A stretch of 64,000 nucleotides of DNA, from NCBI GenBank assembly GCA_013289685.1, contig JABCZL010000008.1:274946-338945 (forward strand), read 5' to 3'. The notes beneath the pieces are model-generated. The model was not told the DNA's origin. It did not search any database and saw only the letters and a program-made list of their open reading frames with translations. A program made the position numbers and the translations under genes. The stretch comes from Acidobacteriota bacterium. GTDB lineage: Bacteria; Acidobacteriota; Terriglobia; Terriglobales; Acidobacteriaceae. Of the stretch, positions 24,590 through 32,201 are shown in pieces; position 1 is the first letter of the stretch, and each line of letters opens with the position of its first letter.

Positions 24590-26359
24590 ATGCCGCCATT
24601 CCAGTTTGAATCCATGAAGCTGAGTTCCACGAATACATCCATGAAGCTCAATTCTCTATGTCTCGTTCTACTGAGCGCCAGCCTCGTGGCCCAGGTCGCG
24701 GGCAATGCTGCCGGGAGACCTGCGAGCCGCGCAGTGATTGAGGGCATCGTCACCAGGGAGCCGGGCAGCGAGCCGGTGAAGAAAGCGCTGATCGAATTGA
24801 TTGCCGAAAACCAGGCGGAGGGTGGAGACTACACGGCGGTCAGCGGGCCCGACGGCGGCTTTCGTATCGAAGGGATTGTGCCGGGCCGCTACCATCTCTT
24901 TGCCGAGCGCACGGGATTGCTCGAAGTCGACAAGCACCACGCGCGCGCCGATGGTCGCGTCCTGACGCTGGCGGCCGGGCAGGAAGTGAAAGATCTGCGG
25001 ATTCGGTTGCAGGCGGCGGCGGTGGTGCGCGGACGCGTGACCGACGAAGATGGGGATCCTTTGCCCAACGCACAGGTCGCGGTGCTGCGGCAGACCTTCG
25101 CATCGGGGCACAGCCGGTGGGAGCAGGCCGGTGCCGAGCGCACGAACGACCTTGGCGAATACCGCGTGGCGGGACTGGCGGCGGGGAACTATTACGTGTC
25201 GGTGAGTCCGCCGCCGGATTTCAAGAGCCTGATCGAAGGGGCTGGCGTGGCCGCGGATACCCACAAGGGTGGCGCGCCGGATAACTCAGCGGCTACTTCA
25301 TATCAGACGACATATTATCCGGGCACCGCTGATCGCAGCCAGGCCTCGCCGGTGCAGCTGCACGCCGGCGATGATTTTCCGGTGAACTTTTCTCTCACGC
25401 CGGGTCCGAGCCTGAGCATTCGCGGGTCGGTGGTGAATCTCCCGCCAAGGTCTTCGGCGGTGATCATGCTGCAATCGCGCGATTTCAGCCTGGTGCTGAA
25501 TGGAGCGGAGATGCATCCCGACGGAAGCTTTGTGATTCGCGATGTCGCGCCCGGAGCCTACACAATTCTGGCGACGGTAGAGAACGCTCCAGTGCCGATG
25601 ATGGCGCGCCAGGCGCTGCAGGTGGTGTCGAACAGCGTTGAAGATCTGCGGCTGTCGCCGCAACCCGGGGGATGGATTCACGGGCGCCTGCGGTTGGAAG
25701 GCAAGAGTGGCGGCCGGTTTGACCCCACCCAGATCTTTCTCACCTTGCGCTCGGCCGACGGAGACGATGAAGCGCTCAGTGAGTTCACCATGGGAAATGG
25801 ATTCTCGCACCTCGCCCATGTTGCGGCGGACGGGACGTTTGAGTGGAAGAGCGTTCCTCCAGGAACTTACTACGTGCAGTTCGCCGGCGAGGGCTCAACG
25901 CCTTATTCGCCCACCGGCGGCAACGCAGACTGGTATCTGAAGTCGGTAGCGGCGGGCGGTCGGGACGTGGGTGATGCGGGCATCAGCGTGAATGGCGGCG
26001 CTGCGGTGCTCGACCTGGTGGCGAGCGCGAATGGCGGGGTGGTCGAGGGAGTTGTGGCTGACTCCAAGGGCGAGCCGGTCGCGAACGCGGTGGTAGTGGC
26101 TGTCCCGGAGATGCGGCTGCGCGCCCGCGCCGAGCGCTATCGCAAGACGGTCAGCGATCAGAGCGGACGATTCACACTGCATGGCGTTGTGCCCGGGGAA
26201 TACACGGTGCTCACCTGGGAGAGCGTGGAGGGCGAGGCTTACTACAATCCTGAATTTCTGAAGAATTACGAGGGGCAGGGAAGCGGCATGCGCGTGAGCG
26301 AAGGCGAGCGCAAGAGCGTGCAGGTGAATGTGATTCCGGAGAGTGACGAACGGCCCTAG
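24590..26359 (+). CDS. exported carboxypeptidase-regulatory-like (Ig-fold) protein
   Basis: 589 residues with an export signal (MKLNSLCLVLLSASLVAQ, beginning at residue 18). The body is a string of carboxypeptidase-D regulatory-like beta domains: VIEGIVTREPGSEPVKKALI with DGGFRIEGIVPGRYHLFAE, then VVRGRVTDEDGDPLPNAQVA with LGEYRVAGLAAGNYYVSV, and a final VVEGVVADSKGEPVANAVVV with SGRFTLHGVVPGEYTVLTWE. No catalytic domain. Such proteins are abundant in Acidobacteriota and are thought to act in adhesion or glycan binding at the cell surface. Three ATGs (24590, 24614, 24641) are possible; no ribosome binding site decides. Confidence 0.78.
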   Translation: MPPFQFESMKLSSTNTSMKLNSLCLVLLSASLVAQVAGNAAGRPASRAVIEGIVTREPGSEPVKKALIELIAENQAEGGDYTAVSGPDGGFRIEGIVPGRYHLFAERTGLLEVDKHHARADGRVLTLAAGQEVKDLRIRLQAAAVVRGRVTDEDGDPLPNAQVAVLRQTFASGHSRWEQAGAERTNDLGEYRVAGLAAGNYYVSVSPPPDFKSLIEGAGVAADTHKGGAPDNSAATSYQTTYYPGTADRSQASPVQLHAGDDFPVNFSLTPGPSLSIRGSVVNLPPRSSAVIMLQSRDFSLVLNGAEMHPDGSFVIRDVAPGAYTILATVENAPVPMMARQALQVVSNSVEDLRLSPQPGGWIHGRLRLEGKSGGRFDPTQIFLTLRSADGDDEALSEFTMGNGFSHLAHVAADGTFEWKSVPPGTYYVQFAGEGSTPYSPTGGNADWYLKSVAAGGRDVGDAGISVNGGAAVLDLVASANGGVVEGVVADSKGEPVANAVVVAVPEMRLRARAERYRKTVSDQSGRFTLHGVVPGEYTVLTWESVEGEAYYNPEFLKNYEGQGSGMRVSEGERKSVQVNVIPESDERP

Positions 26360-26383
26360 GGAATCTCTGATTAAGCTCCTACT

Positions 26384-26450
26384 TTGTCATCCCGAGCGGA
26401 GCAGAATTGCCGTTTTTTGGCAATTCTGCGCAGTCGAGGGACCTGGTGTT
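26384..26450. repeat. dispersed repeat, family B (TTGTCATCC type), degenerate copy
   Basis: TTGTCATCCCGAGCGGAGCA is followed by the hairpin CAGAATTGCC-GTTTTTT-GGCAATTCTG and GAGGGACCT. The better copy is at 57944-58044. Confidence 0.7.
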
Positions 26451-26503
26451 TTCTCTACGGTACTTGATAAGAGCTTCCCTAGGCGGCGCCCGTAAAAGTC
26501 AAA

Positions 26504-26570
26504 GTCCCCACCCCTTCGGGAGGCCCAGGGCAGGCTCTGTCGCAAAAGACGCGACAAGGATGGGGCACCC
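26504..26570. repeat. dispersed repeat, family A, copy 2
   Basis: It begins TCCCCACCCCTTCGGG and ends GATGGGGCACCC, with TGTCGC-AAAAGAC-GCGACA as an internal hairpin. It is part of a longer duplicated block whose second copy starts at 27703. Confidence 0.85.
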
Positions 26571-26639
26571 GAAAAGCAAACTTTATCCTGGGATGGCCGT
26601 CATACTAGAATGACTCAATTCTTCGTAGGAGGTTCCGTC

Positions 26640-27679
26640 ATGCGTTCTCATTCGAAAACGCTTCTGATCGTTTCGTTTCTTCTGATCTCGCTCAGCACGT
26701 GGGCGCAAGAAACCGATCACCACGAATCCGCTTTGCTGTGCCGCATCGGCAAGCTGGACTCCCCGAGCCCGCCTCGATATGGGCAAGACACTGGGGACTC
26801 CGATGGGACAAGGGATATTTAATTACGTATGACGAGTTGCCGGAGGGCGGTCCTGAGAGGCCCACCGTCGTGCTCTATGACCGCAGCGGACAGGTCGCGA
26901 GAGAAGCCACTGTATGGTTTAAAGACGCGCGCACTGTCAGTATCAGCGATGCGGCGGTAAGCAAAGCGGGGGAACTCGTCGTGTCTGGGGGAACGGAGAA
27001 CGAAGCTGGCGTGATCGCAAATTTCATTGCATCCATTGGGTCCGACGGTCGCGTGAGCCGAGTTGTTCGAACCACGCCCTTTCTTCCTCTCCACCTGTGC
27101 GGCTCCGGTGATGGTACGGTGTGGAGCTATGGCGTGGACCGAGACTCGCCGGGCCGACGAGTCGAAGATTCCCTGATGCTGCGCCGCTACGGTCTCAGCG
27201 AAGGCCAACTGGCTGCCATGCTAGATCAATCGAAACTGAATTCGTCGGGCTGGTCGTTGGTGGATGGAGTGTATCCCGGCGCGATTAGCTTGAGGTGTAC
27301 TTCTACAAAGGTTGCGCTGCTGAATGTTGGCAGTAGTGAATATGTAGAGGTTGACATTCCCACGAACACTCTGAGAATTCGAAAACTGAATCCGCTGCCT
27401 TCTCCAAAAGAGATGCGTATCACTGGGTTTGCTCTCACCGAGTCAGGGGATGCCTTTGTGAGCCTGCATGACCGCACGAGCCAGCCTCCTCGTTCGGGAG
27501 TTTTCAAGCTAACATTCGATGCTGCCGAAGTCGGATCCTGGAGTCCCGTTGAGAACACCGTGGGGCCCTACCTTCATGGGGGGCCGATCGAACGCCTGCT
27601 CGGCGCAGACGGCAACGACTTGGTTTACACCCGCGACCTCAGCGGAACGGCGTTTTGGTCGCAGTATAAGAGTCGTTGA
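26640..27679 (+). pseudogene. secreted protein gene with a probable frameshift
   Basis: The frame from the ATG at 26640, behind a strong AGGAGG, encodes a signal peptide (RSHSKTLLIVSFLLISLSTW) and about 35 mature residues, then stops at 26822. The body of about 290 residues continues in another frame, from about 26800 (WDKGYLITYDELPEGG) to 27679. Moving between the frames needs a -1 step, as if one base were lost, for example in the GGGG run at 26793-26796. Joined, the product would be about 345 residues, secreted, with repeated beta-strand segments (VVLYDRSGQVAREATVWF, VALLNVGSSEYVEVDI). The family is not recognised. A sequencing error or programmed frameshift cannot be excluded. Confidence 0.6.
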
Positions 27680-27702
27680 AGGAGCGACAGTGTAAACCAG
27701 AA

Positions 27703-27768
27703 TCCCCACCCCTTCGGCAGGCTCAGGGGAGGCTCTGTCGCGAAGTACGCGACAAGGATGGGGCACCC
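27703..27768. repeat. dispersed repeat, family A, copy 3
   Basis: TCCCCACCCCTTCGGCAGGC opens the copy and GATGGGGCACCC closes it, with the hairpin TGTCGCGAAGTACGCGACA. It starts the second copy of a duplicated block of about 235 bp that runs on into the next gene. Confidence 0.85.
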
Positions 27769-27844
27769 GAACAGCAAACTTTATCCTGCGATGGCCGTCA
27801 TACTAGAATGAAGAATGATTCAATCCTTCGCAGGAGGTCCGACA

Positions 27845-28453
27845 GTGCGCTCCCATCGAAAAATGCTTCTGACTGTTTCGTTCCTTCTCGTCCCGCTTGG
27901 AATGTCGGCGCAAGAAACGGGTCACCATGATTCCGCCTTGCTGGCGCGGCTTTCTTATGAACGCTCCGGTGTGGTGGTGCAGGCCGACGGGGTGCGGCAC
28001 GTTTGTGTGGCGGTCACGCGGGACGGAGAGTATCGGATCGTCCGCACCGGGCCCCTCGGACTGACGGATCGGCTTCACGGGAAAATGCCGAAAGAGCAGT
28101 TGCAGCAGTTGACGAAGTTGCTCGCATCGCCAGAATTCCGAGCTGTGTCTGGCGACCATAGTGGGCTGATTCGCCAGGATGCGGAGAGCTTTGCAGCGGA
28201 GATTCCGGGCCCCGTGCGGGATCACGCGGATGGAGCTCGGCAGTGGATCGAGCGGGATGCTTGGCGCTTGCAGTGGTTGAATGCCGATGGCGAGAGTCCG
28301 TTCCCGGTTTCGGTCGCGAAGGTGGTTGACTGGCTGCAGCAGTTTCAGCCTAAAGATGGGAAGTCTTTCTTGTACGCCGAGTTTCCCGATGTGTGTCCGT
28401 CGAGCGGACTGCGTTTGCTGCAGCCGACGGTGGCCGGCAATCAGGGGCCGTGA
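27845..28453 (+). CDS. secreted protein of unknown function sharing a leader with its neighbour
   Basis: 202 residues from a GTG 7 bases after AGGAGG. The signal peptide (RSHRKMLLTVSFLLVPLGMS, then AQET) is nearly the same as that of the preceding gene, as are the upstream 150 bp. The mature domains differ completely. The mature part has a strand-rich start (VVVQADGVRHVCVAVTRDGEYRIVRTG) and a conserved-looking helix (MPKEQLQQLTKLLASPEFRA), as in small exported proteins of Terriglobia. Function unknown. Confidence 0.65.
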   Translation: MRSHRKMLLTVSFLLVPLGMSAQETGHHDSALLARLSYERSGVVVQADGVRHVCVAVTRDGEYRIVRTGPLGLTDRLHGKMPKEQLQQLTKLLASPEFRAVSGDHSGLIRQDAESFAAEIPGPVRDHADGARQWIERDAWRLQWLNADGESPFPVSVAKVVDWLQQFQPKDGKSFLYAEFPDVCPSSGLRLLQPTVAGNQGP

Positions 28454-28481
28454 TTCGTTTGCCGAAGTCAAAATCAAAGGC

Positions 28482-28553
28482 GGCGGACAGGAGTGTCCGC
28501 CCCACACGCCGCGCTGCGCGCGGAGGACAGCCGGGGGCGGCTGTCCCCACATG
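28482..28553. repeat. palindromic repeats, family C (GGACAG...CTGTCC-CCACAT)
   Basis: Two units in tandem: GGCGGACAGGAGTGTCCGCC followed by CCACA, and GGACAGCCGGGGGCGGCTGTCC followed by CCACAT, separated by GCCGCGCTGCGCGCGG. Related units occur at 20796, 55693 and inside thiE at 57459. Confidence 0.85.
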
Positions 28554-28565
28554 AGTCTTTCCTGC

Positions 28566-29030
28566 TCACTTCAGCGGCGGGGAATTTTCATCCGCGGCTT
28601 TGGTTTCGTCGGCGTGGATCTTGCCGTCATCCTCTGCATAAAAAGACCGGTGTTGAGCGTCCAGATTCTTCGGGGTCATGGTGAGGACGTAACTGTCCTT
28701 CGTGCCTTTGAAGCCCGCGGTGTAGTCGCCGCGATCGGGGTTGACCATGCGCTTGGTGAAGGATCCGGAGTGCACCAGTTCCGCCAGCGTGGTGGCGAAG
28801 TGATCGTATTGCTTGTTGAACTGGCGCTGGGCGCGGATGACGACGAGCATGTAGCGAATCGCCAGATCTTCGGAGTCGGAGCGGGCGGGAATATTGGGCG
28901 ACTTGGGTTTGTACGCGGGCGCAGTCTGCTCCGGTGCAGGCGGAGCGGGCGGGGCGTCCTGAGCGGATAACGTGCCGGCGGTGAGAAAAAGCGCGGCGAG
29001 GATGGTCGACAGCAAAATCGGTCTCTTCAT
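28566..29030 (-). CDS. exported protein of unknown function (154 aa)
   Basis: Signal peptide MKRPILLSTILAALFLTAGT ending near LSAQ, a Pro/Ala linker (PPAPPAPEQTAPAYKPKSP), then a compact domain: LAIRYMLVVIRAQRQFNKQY, FATTLAELVHSGSFTKRMV, RGDYTAGFKGTKDSYVLTM and FYAEDDGKIHADE. The domain resembles the globular part of pilin-like or T2SS pseudopilin proteins but lacks the pilin N-terminus. Three 12-bp repeats abut the start codon; a start at 29078 would translate them as RIVTHIVTHIVTH and was rejected because it disrupts the signal peptide. Confidence 0.62.
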   Translation of the reverse strand: MKRPILLSTILAALFLTAGTLSAQDAPPAPPAPEQTAPAYKPKSPNIPARSDSEDLAIRYMLVVIRAQRQFNKQYDHFATTLAELVHSGSFTKRMVNPDRGDYTAGFKGTKDSYVLTMTPKNLDAQHRSFYAEDDGKIHADETKAADENSPPLK

Positions 29031-29064
29031 ATGGGTCACAATATGAGTCACGATATGGGTCACG
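29029..29064. repeat. three 12-bp tandem repeats at a start codon
   Basis: On the minus strand the units read CGTGACCCATAT, CGTGACTCATAT and TGTGACCCATAT, ending at the ATG of the 154-residue gene. They occupy the place where a ribosome binding site should be. Confidence 0.85.
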
Positions 29065-29286
29065 ATTCGATTGCTCATACGAGCGGTTTCTCCCGGTATT
29101 TCGGTTCGACGCGGTGACGCGTGCTGGAACTGGCCACGCGCGCGGCGTGAACTTCGGTTGCCAATGTTAAGTTCAAGCTCATTTTTCCATGTTACTCCCG
29201 TAATTTCCCTTCGGTCACCTTCTCTTTGCATCGCGATGAATTATCACTATGCTGGATACAAGAATTCAAACCCTACAGGGAAAACT

Positions 29287-29943
29287 ATGAAAGCAGCCGT
29301 CGCCAGAAAACCAGTCATCAAAATCGCAGTGGTGGAAAGCGACCCATTGCGCTTTGTTGGGTTCCGCGCGTTGTTCGACTCTGAGCCCGAGTTCGAACTC
29401 ATCTCCGCGGCACTCCCCGAGATCAGCATGCTGCAAGGCATTGATCTCATCCTGCTCGGCAACCGTAACGGACAAAACCTGTTTGACGTGATGGCCAGCC
29501 TGAAGGCCACACGGCCGGATTTGCGGATCATCGTGACCGGGTCCGGAATTGACGAGGAAACCATTCTGAAAGCGATTGCGTCCGGGGCCAAGGGCTACGT
29601 CGACGAGGCTGCCACACCGGCGGAATTCGCGCAGGCGATCCGCATTGTGAATCAAGGATCGGTCTGGGCTCCGCGCAAAGTTCTTTCCATGTTTATCGAG
29701 CGGGTGTCGTCGGCTCCGGGACGGATTTTCCCGGCGGGCCGGGTGACATTCACGGACCGCGAGAAAGAAGTGCTGGAGATGCTGGTAGCCGGCCGTTCCA
29801 ACAAAGAGATTGGCGGCCAGTTAGGGATCGAGGAGCGCACCGTAAAAGCGCACGTGGCGAAGTTGATGCGCAAGGTGGGCGTACAGAACCGCATTGCGTT
29901 GTCGGTGCATGCCATTACGCATTCGCTGGTGACGGCGAAATAA
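29287..29943 (+). CDS. LuxR/NarL-type response regulator with degenerate receiver
   Basis: 218 residues. Receiver-like domain at 10-130 and a LuxR-type HTH at about 155-215 (FTDREKEVLEMLVAGRSNKE, ERTVKAHVAKLMRKVGVQNR). The acidic pair at the first strand is present (VVESDP, E17/D19). The phospho-acceptor position in DLILLGNRNG is Gly58 instead of Asp, and the conserved Lys of strand 5 is replaced (GYVDE). It therefore probably works without phosphorylation. No histidine kinase is adjacent. The ATG at 29287 starts the receiver fold; the open frame upstream is not coding. Confidence 0.85.
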   Translation: MKAAVARKPVIKIAVVESDPLRFVGFRALFDSEPEFELISAALPEISMLQGIDLILLGNRNGQNLFDVMASLKATRPDLRIIVTGSGIDEETILKAIASGAKGYVDEAATPAEFAQAIRIVNQGSVWAPRKVLSMFIERVSSAPGRIFPAGRVTFTDREKEVLEMLVAGRSNKEIGGQLGIEERTVKAHVAKLMRKVGVQNRIALSVHAITHSLVTAK

Positions 29944-30304
29944 TAGCTCATCGCTCGCCGTAACTTGGGGACACTTACTTTCGTAATCTTGTGGGGCCTG
30001 AGGGTGTACGCCATACTCGCCTCACCTACCACAGAACCTGGGAGACGGGGTTGAGAGTGGCGATTAGGGTCACTACTTTCAGCCCCGCATTTTTTTGTCT
30101 CCATCATTCCTTGCCATCCTTAATTTCCGCTTGTGCCCGAAGGACTTCATTTGCAGGGGTTTCCTTTGTGTGACTTCGTGTCCTTCGTGGTGAAGCCTTT
30201 AAATTGAGTCACAGCTGAAACCCCAGCCTGCCCTTTCGTGAGCCCAGACTTCATTTACAATTTGGCTACGGGATCCCAGTCAATTCTTGGTGTGGTGAGG
30301 GCGC
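29944..30304. other. intergenic region, no gene seen
   Basis: About 360 bp without a supported ORF. It contains GTGACTTCGTGTCCTTCGTG near 30170, a stretch that looks like a dispersed acidobacterial repeat, but no hairpin or promoter I can defend. Confidence 0.4.
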
Positions 30305-30997
30305 ATGAAAAAACTTGTTCTGTTGACCCTAGTGGTGACGCTTTGCAGCTTCGCTTTTGCTGCGGATGACCAGCCGAAGGAATCGAAGGCTGTCGATCGT
30401 GTGCAAGCCGCTGCGGATGTGTTGAATGAGATTCAATCGGCGCCGGACTCCGGCATTCCCCAGGAAATTCTCGGCAAAGCGGAGTGCGTGGCCGTGGTCC
30501 CGTCGATGCTGAAGGGCGGGTTCATTGTGGGAGCGAAGTACGGGCGCGGGCTGGCCACTTGCCGCACTCCCAAGGGCTGGAGCACGCCGGCGTTTTTCAT
30601 GCTGGAGGGAGGCAGCGTCGGATTTCAGATCGGCGGACAGGCGGTCGACCTGGTGATGCTGATCATGAACAACGATGGCATGCAGCATTTGCTGTCTTCG
30701 AAGTTTGAATTGGGGGCAGATGCCTCGGTAGCCGCGGGCCCGGTGGGTCGTCACGCTGAAGGCAATACCGACTGGAAGATGCGCGCCCAGGTGCTCACCT
30801 ATTCGCGCGCCCGCGGAGTGTTTGCCGGCGTGAGCCTGAACGGAGCTGTCATCAAGCAGGACAAAGACAGCACCCGCGAGTTCTACGGGCACATGATGAC
30901 TACCAAGGCGGCATTGACCGGTGAAGTGGAGCCGCCGCCCGCCGCGAACGCTTTTCTGACAACGCTGGCGAAGTGGGCGCAGGAGGCGGCGAAGTAG
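30305..30997 (+). CDS. SYLF (Ysc84/DUF500) lipid-binding domain protein
   Basis: 230 residues with a signal peptide (MKKLVLLTLVVTLCSFAFAA). The SYLF domain spans about 45-210: GIPQEILGKAECVAVVPSML, KGGFIVGAKYGRGLATCR, GWSTPAFFMLEGGSVGFQIG, LVMLIMNNDGMQHLL and SRARGVFAGVSLNGAVIKQD. The family binds phosphoinositides in eukaryotes; bacterial members are exported and their lipid is unknown. It is followed 57 bp downstream by an acyltransferase, so a shared link to envelope lipids is possible. Confidence 0.9.
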   Translation: MKKLVLLTLVVTLCSFAFAADDQPKESKAVDRVQAAADVLNEIQSAPDSGIPQEILGKAECVAVVPSMLKGGFIVGAKYGRGLATCRTPKGWSTPAFFMLEGGSVGFQIGGQAVDLVMLIMNNDGMQHLLSSKFELGADASVAAGPVGRHAEGNTDWKMRAQVLTYSRARGVFAGVSLNGAVIKQDKDSTREFYGHMMTTKAALTGEVEPPPAANAFLTTLAKWAQEAAK

Positions 30998-31053
30998 GGC
31001 GGCAGACCGACTTCAGACCTCCGACTTCCGACCTCGGCCCTTACGCTTCCCTG

Positions 31054-31953
31054 ATGCGGCGAAAACTCGAATACGCAGCGGCCTGGCCGTTCATTAAGAT
31101 CCTGGGTATTCTGCCGCGGCCCCTCTCTCGCGCCTTCGCCATCGCTCTCTCCCAGTTGGTTTATCTGCTGCACTTCCGTTTGCGCCAGGTGGGGATGCGC
31201 AATCTCGCGATGGTGTTTCCGGAAAAGAGTAACGCTGAGCGCGCGCGTATTCTGCGCGGGGAGTTCACGTCCCTGGGACGCCAGCTGGCGGAACTGTGCC
31301 AGTTTCCCCGCTACACGCCGCAGAATATCGACCAGGTCGTGGTCTATGACGGTCTGGAGAATTACGAGCGGGCGTACGCGCGAGGCAAGGGAGTGCTATT
31401 TCTGACCGCGCACTTCGGCGGGTGGGAGCTTTCCGCGTTTGCCCACTCCCTGCATGGCCATTGGCTGCACGTGGTCATGCGTCCCATGGACAATGTTTAC
31501 CTGGATCGTATGATTCGCCGCTACCGGACGATGCACGGGAACCAGACCGTCGACAAGGATGATTTTGTGCGCGGCTTGCTGGCGGCGATGAAGGCGGGCG
31601 AAGTCGTTGGAATATTGATGGATACGAATATGACCCCGCCGCAGGGCATCTTCGTGAACTTTTTCGGCATTCCCGCCTGCACGGCGAGCGGCTTGGCCCG
31701 CATTGCTCTGCGCACCGACGCGGCAGTGGTGCCGGGCTTCACGATCTGGGATGCGGCGTTGGGCAAGTACCGGCTGCGGTTTGATCCGGCGCTGGAGTTG
31801 ATTCGCACCGGCGAACTGGAGGCGGATATCGCCGCTAACACGCAGATGTTCACCAATGTGATTGAGGACTACGTACGGAAGTATCCCGACCAGTGGTTGT
31901 GGGTGCACCGGCGGTGGAAGACGCGGCCGGAAGGGGAACCACCGCTGTACTAA
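31054..31953 (+). CDS. lysophospholipid/lipid A acyltransferase (LpxL/HtrB family)
   Basis: 299 residues. The HxxxxE acyltransferase motif is HFGGWE (H120, E125). Other family marks are RNLAMVFPEKSN near the N-terminus, GILMDTNMTPPQGIFVNFFG and the C-terminal WLWVHRRWKTRP. It would transfer an acyl chain onto a lipid A precursor or a related lipid at the inner membrane. The ATG at 31054 fits the family N-terminus; the frame is open back to 30973, overlapping the SYLF gene. Confidence 0.87.
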   Translation: MRRKLEYAAAWPFIKILGILPRPLSRAFAIALSQLVYLLHFRLRQVGMRNLAMVFPEKSNAERARILRGEFTSLGRQLAELCQFPRYTPQNIDQVVVYDGLENYERAYARGKGVLFLTAHFGGWELSAFAHSLHGHWLHVVMRPMDNVYLDRMIRRYRTMHGNQTVDKDDFVRGLLAAMKAGEVVGILMDTNMTPPQGIFVNFFGIPACTASGLARIALRTDAAVVPGFTIWDAALGKYRLRFDPALELIRTGELEADIAANTQMFTNVIEDYVRKYPDQWLWVHRRWKTRPEGEPPLY

Positions 31954-31967
31954 TGTGAAGATCAAAT

Positions 31968-32031
31968 TCCCCACCCTTCGGCTTCGCTCAGGGCAGGCTT
32001 TCTCGCAAAGAACGCGAGAAATGGGGCACCC
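31968..32031. repeat. dispersed repeat, family A, copy 4
   Basis: TCCCCACCCTTCGGCTTCGC begins and GAAATGGGGCACCC ends the copy, with the inner pair TTCTCGC / GCGAGAA. It follows the acyltransferase stop. Confidence 0.85.
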
Positions 32032-32201
32032 GGCGGTACTCGAGAACCTCGTCCCCGTCCGATCATGGACACCTCCCGGCGAAATCGGACAGAACAAACT
32101 CTCCCGCACACGTTGTTGCTCCCTGAAAATAGAACGACTTTGAGTGGCCCACGATTGGTGACTGAAGTGCCGGTTTCTCGTCCATCTTCTGAGGGACAAC
32201 G

